NCBI GenBank assembly: GCA_016169945.1
Contig: JADLSH010000355.1
Span: 3,405,501-3,469,500, forward strand
Length of the DNA stretch: 64,000 nt
Origin: Trachythela sp. YZ-2020
Lineage: Eukaryota > Cnidaria > Anthozoa > Malacalcyonacea > Clavulariidae
Direction of reading: 5' to 3'
In this document: positions 22,201 to 32,384 of the stretch, in pieces
How the letters are laid out: the number at the start of each line of letters is the position of its first letter
How positions within the stretch are numbered: the stretch's first letter is position 1
Made by a program: the position numbers and the translations under genes
The notes under the pieces: generated by a model
Databases searched by the model: none
What the model was told of the DNA's origin: nothing
The model's input: the letters and a program-made list of their open reading frames with translations, nothing else

Positions 22201-25200
22201 TTAACATTTTGAACGGTCTTGGACATTGCGTTTCCTTGTCATCAACAATGGCCTATGATTCTGCTCTTGCACAAACAACTATCAATACATCTAACATTGT
22301 TCCAAAGGAGTTTGTAGAGAAAGAGTATGTAAACCTTATTTACGACAATATCGATTTTGGTGAGGAAATCGTAAAGCAAACACACGTTACAAATGGAATC
22401 ATTACACAGAAATTGGCCGTGCAACAATGCAATAGTTTGCATAATACCAGCATCATCAAAAGTCACAACGAACTGTAAAGATACCAACCACTGACATTGC
22501 AGGATACAGTATTGGAGCAAAAAAGACCCCTAACTTTCAAGATATCCATGAAGATACTCAGTCTATGTCGATTGAACTGAATTATGGCTCACATCAGGCA
22601 GCTTACAAGCTCGATTTAGCTTATGTTCTGACTAAAATGGTTCATGCTATTGATGATGCACCACTCCCGGGATGGACTGGCTTTAACACCATACTTATTG
22701 ACGAAATACCCGATGTATCAAGAATCGGCTACCTGCCAGTTATTAACGCACCACCAACCGAATATTCCACAATAAATGAAATTCTCAAACGAAGCAAGGA
22801 TATCGCGGAGAAGCTAGAGTTACAACATGCCGTCTTAGTCTTTGATGAAGCTGTTTATTCGAAAGTCAGCACGTTCGATGGAAAGAACCGTTTTCTATGA
22901 CAAATTTGTAGTACGACTTGGCGAATTTCATACTATCATGTCTTTCTATCTGCTGTGTCAAAGCTTTTTGAAGATGGAGGACTTAAGGTACGAATAATTT
23001 ATTTATTTATTTATTTACATTTATTTATCCACGGTAACATCTCAAACCATATCCTAAATACTAAAATTTAAAAAGTTAAAAGCTATCGATATCTATAGTA
23101 AGAATAAGAAAATCTACATATCGTAAAAGTCAAATTAATGAGGTTGATTTTCAGATGGTCGTGCGTACATGTGTATGACTAAATATATTAAAATAGAAAT
23201 ATAGAATATAATGATAAAAATATGCTTCGATAAAAATATAACGATAAAAATGTAGTCGATAAAAATACTTCTTTAAAAATATGCACATGCAAATAATGTC
23301 AACCTTCCCTACCACAATTACGTTCATCGATAGGAGGTTATTCCAAGCTGCAGCACCTTTGTAACAAAAGCTTTTTTTAAGGGCATTAGTGTTGGGTTTA
23401 GGTAAGGAAAGTGAACAATTATTACTTCTCAACAGGTAATTTGGATTTAAAGAGATAGTGAATAACTGTCGTAAATAATCAATAGAATTATTTCTCATAA
23501 TTTGTTTCATTAAAGAATTCATTTTATTATCTCTTCTCTCTTGTAAAGTTCCCCAACCAAGTTTTGATCTGACAGCATCAGAGCGTGTTTCATAATACTT
23601 TTACACTCGGAGAAACCACTTATATTTCTTAATACTCGTGATTTTATTACTGCAACACATTCATGGAAGTGGAACGTCTATATGCTTTTGTAAATATTGA
23701 TTTCAAAACATTTTTGCAGGATTTGTTTATCGAGTCGGGTGTTGTGAGTGAAGGATCTGTCAAAAGTGTCCTTTCGGGAAAGCATTATAACCGATCTGTA
23801 TTTTGCCATAAAATTGTGTACGAAGCACTGCAACGCTTGAGGTTTCAAGCATTTCTGGATAATCTCGAGGAAGAAAAAGAAGGAAGAATTATGGAATTTC
23901 TTGGTGAAATGTTAGATTCCTTTCCAGAGAAGAGTTTCCGCGATCGTGTTGAAAGTCAACTGTTTGAAGAAATCTGCAAAGATTATGAAAACTTTATACT
24001 AGATGCATCCGTCAAATCAAGGACATTCGCTTTTTGGAGTATGTACATCAAAATGGCGGGTAAATATAAGTTTTAATCATTCAGTTTACATTGTTTTGCC
24101 GGTCTCGTAGATAAAATCCCATCCAGTCAGAACTGCGAGATCTGATAGGCATTTTGTTTCTATAAATGAGAAAAAACCCTCTGGCACCAAGGTGACGTAC
24201 ACTTGGAATTCGCGCATTTATCAAATTTATTTTTATTTTAAATACTTTTAGATATTTTGTTGATGTTTATCAGAGCCACCAGAGAAATCAACTGGAATCT
24301 TCATTTGACAACATTTAGAGCAATGTTACCGTGGTTTTTCGCTTGTGATCGCGTTAACTATGCGAGGTATGGATCTGCATATTGGCTGGAGATGATGGCG
24401 TTGGATCAAACACATCCAGGTTTGTTTTGGTCGCTATTTTACTTGTTTTATACATTCCAATTTCTCTGTTGCCTATAAACAACATTCCTAATGCACAAAA
24501 GGCTATACTAATATATGTCAATCTAATATACGAATTATATTAAATATAGGAATCTTACCTGAAATATCATCCAACTTTGCTGTACAGCGTCAAAACAATT
24601 ATGGATTTTCGGCTGTTCCTGCGACCAAACGATTGAGCAAACTGCAAACCGCGATTCAAAGACGAAAGGTGGCCTGACTGGAATTTCCATGAATTCAGCA
24701 GCGGTGCACAGATGGATGTTATCACAATCCGAGAGAGCAGCAATTACGAGCAAGTGTAATTACATGGCTGGATTGGAGTGTAAGCCAAGGTGAAAATGAG
24801 GATTTTACTTCTGAAGTACAAATAGAAAAGCACAGTTTTGTGTCTATAAATGTTTTCATGCCTGATGCAGGTAGAACTTCCTACTAGTTGGCGGAGAAAT
24901 CCCAGCCATGATACAGCGTTAGACGATGAGCGAAGATAGCATGGGTCACAAAATCTATTTTCATGCTCTTTTTTTCAGGAAGCGCAAAGACCTTGATGAG
25001 TCAAAATGTAGGCGCTATGAAAAATGTGTACAAGACGTACTGACCACCGTTTCACAAATGGCAAACCCGTTTGATGTCGAACAAAAGGAATTGATAAATT
25101 TGGCAAGCGGAATAGAGTTAGAAACCGATGTAGCAGACCGACTTCTGTCAGCAGAGAAACTTGGTGAGCAGCAGTTTTCGGAATTTACAGAAAAAAATCT

Positions 25201-28200
25201 GTTCTGTGACGAGCCGGACATTTTCACAAAATTAGAGCGGAACAAGCTCCAAACGTTCTCGACAAAGAAGAAACAAGTATTGACTGGCAGCAAAGGCAAG
25301 GAAATAAGCATCAAAATGAACAGGAACTTTTTTGCCAGGCTTTTAGTCATAGCAAAAAATCGCGAGGTAGATCTGAAGGAGGTATACTGTCATACAGTCT
25401 TGGCTCATTTCCCCTGTCACTTGCAACACCAACTGGGGGTCTCGTCAAAACTGCGAAGTCCAAACTTCTTGAAATTATGGAGAGAGAAGCAAACATCCCA
25501 GAAGTTGATATTCGTAACTTTCACAACAATGCCCTTAATTTCACAATTTTCACAATTTCACAACCTTACAGATAGTTGCGATAAGTCCTTACAGATAGTT
25601 GCTTGCGCGGAGCTCATCATTAATATTATATAAATCAAGCGCGTGACAGTTTTGGTGTTCATAAGGGCATACGCGTATACAATTAAGGCCATTTTGAAGG
25701 GATTCTTTTTCTTGAAATCATAAACGTGTAACTGGTTTCTTTGACATTCTTGATTTCAAAGAAAAACTGATGACGCTATTAAAAAGTTTAATTTATACTA
25801 AAGCTCAATTTTTGTGCAATCCAGTAACAGTCCTGTTGTCTTTGATTTATTATTTAAGGAAAATGGAAGACCTTCGGCGAATTATCAGATTCGATATTCC
25901 AAGTTCTTATTAAACTTGCGCAACAATGCAATGCTACAAGGTTGGATTTCGTGGCAGATCGCTACCCTAACGTGAGCATCAAAAATGCTGAAAGAAGTAG
26001 AAGGGCTGAGAAAGGTGTTCAACGAATTCGCATTTTTGGTAAAGAGCAACCAGTTCCGAAGCAGTGGAAAAGTTCTTAAGTTGCGGAGAAAACAAGGAAT
26101 CTCTTATGGTTTTCTTGAGCGAGCATTGGAGAGCGTATAAGACATCTCAGCTCGTACGCGTTTCAAGTGTATATGTCACTTCAAAAGAAAAATGCCATGT
26201 ACTTTCTTGTTCAGCGTCTGAAGATGATCTTATTTCAAGTTCTGAGTGTGGCGCGCTACAAAGCAATCACGAGGAGGCCGACACCCGTTTGTTGTTACAT
26301 GCCAAGCATGCAATGGACACCAACGATGCAGTGATTATTAAGAGTCCAGATACGGATGTCTTCATCCTTTGTACTGCAATGCAAAAATGCCTGGGTTCAA
26401 AGGACTTGTTCTTTATGACTGGTACTGGAAACAAATGTCGTACAGGACGCATAAATGCAGTTACCGACGTCATGGGTGAAGAGTTTTGTCGTTGCTTGCC
26501 TGGCTTCCATGCGTTTTCAGGTAAGAATATATGATGGATATGCCGGGGCTGATGGTAGGGTTGCGGCTGCCCTTTGCTCCCTTTATCGTCCCCTATAAGC
26601 TCATGGGTGACGACGTCACTACACAAGTTTAATCAATTGAATTCTTAAAAATCTTTTCTTTATTTTTCTGGGTTACTAAAACATTGACATTATGCTATTA
26701 TATTTAGGAAGTGACTGCACAAGTTCGTTCTACGGAAAAGGGAAAGTTAAGGCATGGAAAACGCTGATTGCCAATCCCCAATTTGTTGAGACATTTGCTT
26801 TGCTTGGTTGCAATTTTCCTCCTACCGACGTTCTTGTACGTGAACTAAACAAGTTCACTTGCCTTTTATACGGGGACAACATATCTGCAAACGTGGACGA
26901 ATGCCGATACGCATTGTTCAAGAGTGGCAAATGTTCAGATGAAGTGTTGCCTCCCACATGCGACAGCCTTTTAAACACATCGAAAGGGTAAACTACCAGG
27001 CTGGTGTGTGGTCCCAGTGTCTGTCTGCCCAAATTATTATCCCTTCCCAATTGGTAATGGTTGGCAGTTTTCAAATGGAGAACTTGACATCGTGTGGATG
27101 ACGCGTCCTCCAGCTCCAGACTCCCTGCTTGATTGCGTCGACTGCCAGTGTAAGACGGGGTGCAAAAACAAGCGATGTTCCTGTAAGAAGGCTAACCTAG
27201 TGTGCACAGATTTATGTTCTTGTGTTGATTGCGAGAATAGAGAAGGCGTTAACAGCGAAGACGAAGACGTAGAGAGCTTAGACAAAGAGAATTCGACAGC
27301 GACAGTACCGATGGGAGTTGGACAACATCGACGACTTTTACGAGTGAAAATAGTAATGTTAAGTTATTATTTTTTGTGACAAACGGCATTTTTGAAAGTT
27401 AAAATACATTTTGCATTTTTTAACTGTAATTTTTGTTATTTTTCAGCGTTAACTTTGGATTGAAAGTTGCAGAACTATCTATAGATTGCCGCGGACCGCG
27501 CGAAGATGAGCCAGGTAGGGGACTAGAACTAGTACAATAACCGAATATTACATAAAGTATCGCACGGATAATGGCGGCGATCCAATTTCAAAGCAGTGAA
27601 AATTGTCGATGTTTGGTGGCGAAATACAAAAAAACTGCAGGTTTTTACGCGTGACAACAATTAAATTCTTATTTAGCGTATAAAAATCTATAGATTTGTG
27701 TAAATTAAAGTTAGTGCCCGACCGATGGCAGCGGGAATTGTTTTCTAAGCATTTTTCGGTGGCACAGAATACGGCCTAATAGTAAAAAGTGTTGTTCCCC
27801 AAGCCAAGGATCAATTTTGGGACTATTGTCTATATTAAAAATGACATTCAAAATTGCAGTGATATTATTTCAACTATATTTTTCCAGATTACACCAATAT
27901 ACTTTATAGTCACAGTTACATGCCTTAAAAGCTAAAATTTTGAGAGCTCAATTTCCCAAGTTAATATATTTCTAGGTCTGTCTTAAATTTATGATTTAAA
28001 TTTAACCAGACTAGCAGATGATGACGAACTCGCAGCACCTGTTGGTGTCACAGAGACAACAAGAGAAGCGAAAGTCTACCCTCATCCTACAAACAAAAAA
28101 ATATTCTTTTGGGATCTACCTGGTATAGGTAAGTTAGTACCAGTGGTATAATAAGGACTAATATAATGAGGACTAATGAACGAATCACCGAGCCTGAGGC

Positions 28201-30438
28201 GACTAATTAATTAGTAAAAATTTCCAAGAGAAAAATAATAAACACATTATTATATAGATGAGAATATAAATCTTAACTTTGAATTATGCCCACAAAAAGC
28301 CATTAGGGAAGAAGCCATTTTGAAAAATGTGATAGCCACTGGGCAGACATTTGTTATCAATTTTTGGTCGCTCAATTTCGACCAATCAGAATGCGGGAAA
28401 AGCAATAGCCACCTCGCAATTTCTACTAATAAGGAATGAACCTTACTGCATCAACCATAATATCTAGTATAAATATAGTTACTTAACTGTTGTGGTAGTT
28501 GTCGTCGTCGTGCTTATCAGGAGGGAAATGATACTGACGAAGATGACGGTGGTTGCATATGGTCGTAACGAGAGAGGCGGTAGTGTTCATTAATTATGAT
28601 GCCGGGGTAATGATGATGGTGATGATGGTAATTGTAATGCTGATGATGGTGGAGATAATAATGCTGATGATGGTGCTGATTGTGGTAATGATGATTATGA
28701 TGTTATGGTGGTCGTAACGATAGTGGATGTAGTGTTCACAGTGACGGTGGGGTTCACTAACCATTTTGACACCACTACCACAACAATTAAATAACAACCC
28801 AAATAACTGGATATTGCAGGTACTCCAAACTACCCCACTCTTGAAACCTACTGCGAGAAAGTTGGCTTGGAGAAGTACGACACCTTCCTGATCTTAACTG
28901 CCGAGCGCTTTACCCAAAACGATCTGCTTCTAGCCAGGAAAGTGAAATCCGTCAAAAAGTCGTTCTTTTTTATACGCACCAAGATCGATAACAGTCGCCG
29001 GAGCGAGAGCCGAAAGAAAGCATTTAATGAGGAAGAAATGTTGAAGGTTATTAGGGAAGATTGTTCCAAAAATTTGAAAGACTTGGAAGGCAGCGATGAA
29101 GTTGTGTTCCTCATTAGTAATCATGAAACGGCCGAGTGGGATTTTGCTCGTCTTACACAGGCTATTCTGGATGTCTTGCCACTTCGTCAAAAGGAAAGTC
29201 TAACCTTGTCCTTAGACTTGTTAACAAGCTGTTCCAAGGATATCTTGAAACGAAAAGTCAAAATTCTTCGAGGTAGTTATGAGTATAACATAATTTTTAG
29301 CCTGCGTGGCAGGCGTTCTATTGTGGGGGAGCGAAACAAGACTTGCTTCCCTAGAATAGAACGCCTGCCACGCAGGCTACCTAATTTTGGGTCAATAAAA
29401 ATTTGTTGATATTGTGTCACAGGGACTTTAATCTGCACTCCTTTTCTCGATAAAGCTATATCGATATTTATCGCGAAAGAAGTGGAAACTAGAGAATAAA
29501 ACTCAGGCTTTTACAACGCCGTTTTTCCAGCCTCTTTTAGAAGGCCAAATGATTTTTTCGTTGATAAAACTAGCTTTTGTGGTATCAAAAATTCGTACGC
29601 GTCCAAGTACGCATTAAAGAAAGTCAAATCGCATGTGTATTTCTCTCCTATGACAAACGGTCGTAAACGTATACATAAACAGGCATTTGTCTGCGCAACG
29701 TTTCTATTTATACTTGAACGTTTTTATTACAAACCAAGCATTTTTTTACTTAGAAAAGCTTAAAATTGTGCGCATACAAACAATAACGACAAGAAAACGC
29801 CCTCATAATATAATATGGCAAATTTGCTAATCATATTGTTTGTTTTTAGAATTCAGTCGCGCAATAATCACGCGTTCGCGTGTGCTCGCTTGCATCCCAG
29901 GTCCCTCTGTTTAGGACCAAGATGTGATACCGACAGGGAGGACAGTGCGAGGAAAGCAGAATCTTATTATTTTTACCTAATCGCAAATAAACTCCAATTC
30001 ATTTCAGGTCGAATTTTGATGGTCGCAACCGCTTCAGGCGTCGGTGCCTTAGTTCCAGTGCCTGGGTTATCTATAGCACTTGACCTCGCCCTTTTAACAA
30101 AAGAAGTAAATTTCTACAAATCTCAGCTTGGTCTGCCGGAGGAAAACTCGTATGACTTCAACAGAATGACTCCAGAAAACCAGGAAAAAGTTCGAAAGTT
30201 TTGTTTGACAAGCGCGGTGCAAATTGCAAATCTTGTAGCAGCTTACGGTGCTAGTTCCGCAGTTGAAGAATTTACTCGATACATTCCGGTCGTAGGCTCT
30301 GTCATTGCTGGAAGCATTTCGTTCTCTTCTACTTATTATTTCCTGCGTTGTTGCCTGAACGACATGGAAGAAACAGCGTTGGAATTTCTGGAGGGAATGA
30401 CCACAAAAGTTGCGGGCGATATTATGGGCTTAGACTAG
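19263..30438 (+). CDS. IRG-C: immunity-related GTPase, intact across a 7.5-kb intronic transposon
   Basis: Exons are 19263-19540, 28010-28128, 28820-29272 and 30008-30438. They sum to 1281 bases, giving 426 residues plus stop with no internal stop. The P-loop GDSGVGKSS is at the end of exon 1. ETT (switch I type) and DLPGIG (G3) are in exon 2. TKID (G4) and FLISN (G5-like) are in exon 3. Exon 4 carries GRILMVATASGVGALVPVPG and a hydrophobic helical domain. The order G1-DLPGIG-TKxD plus the C-terminal helices is diagnostic of IRG (p47) GTPases, which in vertebrates act on pathogen vacuoles. The first ATG used by the paralogs is ATA here, so translation should start 30 bases later at 19263. Intron 1 is about 8.5 kb because of the transposon. 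Whether it is spliced correctly is unknown. Confidence 0.9.
20009..20259 (+). mobile_element. LINE reverse transcriptase relic (left half), IRG-C intron 1
   Basis: A decayed frame reads KGIDKKEYTIGIIFLVLDLAKVFATINH, a degraded form of RT motif A (FLDLSKAFDTINH) of CR1/Jockey-type LINEs. The 7.5-kb transposon is inserted in it, and the right half resumes at 27782. Homologous relics lie in IRG-D (43555-43945) and IRG-E (60680-61075). Confidence 0.7.
20260..20515 (+). repeat. Left terminal inverted repeat of the 7.5-kb transposon
   Basis: This is the inverted counterpart of 27512-27778. From CGCTGCCATCGGTCGGGC inward the arms match with only a few differences for over 200 bases, down to CTAGTTCTAGTCCC. 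The outermost 16 bases are identical, and bases about 17-45 differ between the arms. It may contain the promoter of the internal gene, whose ATG is at 20623. Confidence 0.9.
20623..27379 (+). pseudogene. Transposon protein: Cys/His modules, PIN/FEN-like block, C-terminal CXC cluster
   Basis: Exons inferred from GT/AG and phase are 20623-21078, 21244-22988, 23720-24059, 24252-24419, 24550-24789, 24979 to about 25550, about 25859-26520 and 26710-27379. The N-terminus has two modules of the form YHxxCYxxFT (YHRGCYSKFTN, YHKRCYERYTS) with CIICKKEK between them. The middle has DRVNYARYGSAYWLEM and GGLTGISMNSAAVHRWM. Then comes NHEEADTRLLLHAKHA...IIKSPDTDVFIL, followed by HAFSG-SDCTSSFYGKGK. The acidic spacing resembles PIN/FEN-type nucleases (inference). 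The C-terminus is CXC/TSO1-like (CKTGCKNKRCSCKKANLVC...CSC). Frame breaks occur near 21567, 22465, 22910-22960, 24623, 25385 and 27005, so this copy is dead. This protein architecture is, to my knowledge, multi-copy in cnidarian-type genomes. Confidence 0.7.
22989..23640 (-). mobile_element. LINE 3'-end fragment inside the transposon gene's intron
   Basis: On the minus strand this reads TRSDAVRSKLGWGTLQERR, then KMNSLMKQIMRN...NPNYLLRSNNCSLSLPKPNTNALKKSF and AAAWNNL. This is the C-terminal end of a LINE ORF2. It finishes in a short AAAT-type tail (the TTTA repeat at about 22992-23020 on +). It sits between a GT donor (22989) and an AG acceptor (23719) of the host gene, so the transposon gene could have spliced it out. 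Confidence 0.75.
27512..27778 (-). repeat. Right terminal inverted repeat of the 7.5-kb transposon
   Basis: Inverted partner of 20260-20515, ending ACAGAATACGGCCTA. High identity between the arms argues for a fairly young insertion, even though the coding region is already frameshifted. The ATA duplication follows at 27779-27781. Confidence 0.9.
27782..27930 (+). mobile_element. LINE reverse transcriptase relic (right half), IRG-C intron 1
   Basis: Continuation of 20009-20259 after the transposon: KCCSPSQG-type text (AAGTGTTGTTCCCCAAGCCAAG), then the region of the FADD box and TNILYS. It is shorter and more degraded than the IRG-D copy. Confidence 0.6.
28500..28760. repeat. GAT/GGT microsatellite, intron 2 of IRG-C
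   Basis: Same position and nearly the same sequence as 9236-9500 in IRG-A, including the shared GTTCACAGTGACGGTGGGGTTCAC end. This supports an A-C sister relation. Confidence 0.85.
29291..29388. mobile_element. Short hairpin MITE in IRG-C intron 3
   Basis: The stem is 29298-29379 (TAGCCTGCGTGGCAGGCG and its inverse), with TAATTTT at both flanks. It is orthologous to the IRG-A insertion and absent from IRG-D and IRG-E. Confidence 0.8.
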
Positions 30439-32384
30439 TGTCACTTTATTTTTACTCTTTTTACTTATAAACTTATGAATATTAATGAAAATTAAGACTC
30501 TAGCTTAAATTAAATAGGACTCTATAGAAACCACATATAGTTCCAGACAGTCTATTTCAAGAAAATGGCGGCGTCATACTTGTCACACTCATCACGTGAA
30601 TATCTCAGTGAAACACGAGCAAGATTCATTTGTAATACGAAACAAATTTGTAGTGAATTTAAGGTCAAACTTTAAAACAAATAAAGTAATTCATGTTTCT
30701 CATATCTGTATCCTATTTGGTCTTGTTCGGTATCAAGCACAACTTTCAAAACGAGTGATCAGTGATTTTCGAAAGTTTGCCACATCATTTTTGGATTTTT
30801 GCTTTTCTCTTTTTGCGTTGTCGCTATCGCATTTTGAAAAAAAGTTGGTGTGATTCGCCGCTATTTGTAATTGAAGGCAATTCTAACGCCTCACTGAGTT
30901 ATGACACAGCAGTCACGTTCCTGATGATCAATGATAGAGTCCTGTCTCAATCAATGGTAAGTTAAATAAGTTAGGTATGTAAGCTCCCTCAAGCCAGGTT
31001 TAGGCTGAGTGAAAAGTTGCATTCAATATATTAACCGGGGCAAGTGGGGCTGGATATAAGCCTCTCTGTAGTCAGTCTTCGCGAAATATTGGGGATGTGA
31101 ATTAGCATTTTTTTGTCCATTTTTTGCTGCAAATTTAAGTTCCCACTAATCTCACACACATTTCTTGGTTTACATTTTCATGCAAATTTGCTCCATTGAA
31201 AGGATTACAGGTTTTCATGGTTAAAAACTAATTTTTGAATAGGCCATTAAAAGCAACTGCATGCGTTCAGCATTCGCGCATAAAGGACAGGGGACCACTC
31301 CAAGTTCATCCCCATATTTGCTGCTACATGACGTACATGCTTCGAACTTGAATATTTTTGTTTTTTTCTATTTTTCAAGTTTTTTTCACGAAACATTTGC
31401 TTTTTTGTCAGTTTTGCGAAATATAATGGCGTAAAAACATATACGAGCATATTAAAAAGGTTTAAACCATTGAAAACCAGACAGAAATAAAATAAAAAAC
31501 CTTCAAAAGGTGAGTAAAAACATAAATTTTTAGATAAAACTTTAAGACGGTATTTTACTATTTTAACAAGCTGAATTATTATATTTTTTAATATATACCA
31601 TACCTATGTTGTTTTCAACAAAAAAACTAAAATTAAATACGAAGTATATATGAATTGTTTTAACTTTCAACCTCTTTTTATCCTTCGAAGTTTTCCTTGA
31701 AACTTTCGTTGTTTTCAATGACAAATTTGGAAAGATTTTCAATTCAGTTTGTCCATTTCTTTGCCGGTTTTTTTCGAAAACAATCGAACGATTTAATACA
31801 CCGCATTCTTTTGAAAGTTGAAAATGCTTGCAGTATAAGATGGGGGGAAGGAGGTGGATACCGGGGGCACCTCAATAACATTAAATATTGATTTCTTGGC
31901 TCTATAACACTTAAACACTAATTGATGAATAATGTTGTACACTTTAAGTATAAAACTAAAAAGTCATAATTGACAGCTTGGCATTGAACAAAAGCTTAAC
32001 ACCGTTGCAAGATTAAATAGTAATTATAAAATTTATTAAATTTTCAGCTCATTCAACACTTAACACTTTCGAAAGAGGAAATAGCAACCAACAGTAAAAA
32101 CCCCATAGGCATAGACTTTCTAGGCCATAGCAGTGAGCCGAGGAATAGCAAGAGCGCGGTAAAAAGCAAAAAGTATTAAAGATCAAGCCATACCATCAGT
32201 AAATCGCTTAAGTTTCCATTTCATGATATGAACCTTATTTTTAGTAGTATCAGTTTTTGCATAAAATTCCTGGCAATCGGTCCTTAAATTTCATATTTAC
32301 ACCATAAATAGGGCAAGAACCCTATTATTGGCTATTTATTCACTCTTGGGAATGGTGAAGAGTCATTTTACACTTTAGGAAAAT
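30439..32384. other. IRG-C 3' flank and CC-B 5' flank
   Basis: Unit spacer as at 11122-12696. The possible CC noncoding exon ends at 31509 (CTTCAAAAG|GTGAGT). Near 31840 this copy keeps the empty site (TATAAGATGGGGGGAAGG) of the hAT element found in the next unit. Positions 32270-32330 (ACCATAAATAGGGCAAGAACC) are the short leader before CC exon 1. I support no coding sequence. The ORF at 30596-30853 is 3'-flank sequence. Confidence 0.6.

Larger units (their letters stand above)
20257..27781 (+). mobile_element. 7.5-kb TIR DNA transposon with PIN-like and CXC-domain gene
   Basis: The element spans 20260-27778, starting TAGGCCGTATTCTGTG and ending in its inverse. It is flanked by ATA at 20257-20259 and 27779-27781. 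Removing the element and one ATA gives GAAATGATAGTAAAAAG. This matches the empty IRG-D site at about 43767 (GAAATAATAATAAAAAG) with two substitutions, so the borders are secure. TIRs are about 255-267 bp (left to about 20515, right from about 27512) and nearly identical apart from a divergent patch near the tips. The single gene on + is broken by several frameshifts. The superfamily is not assignable by me: a 3-bp ATA duplication with such long TIRs and a CXC-containing protein does not fit a class I know well. Confidence 0.88.

Noticed and set aside
29815..30007. N-terminal extension of the long ORF ending at 30438
   Set aside because: Intron 3 sequence before the TTTCAG acceptor; exon 4 starts at 30008 by phase and comparison. 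The same holds for 45940-46045.
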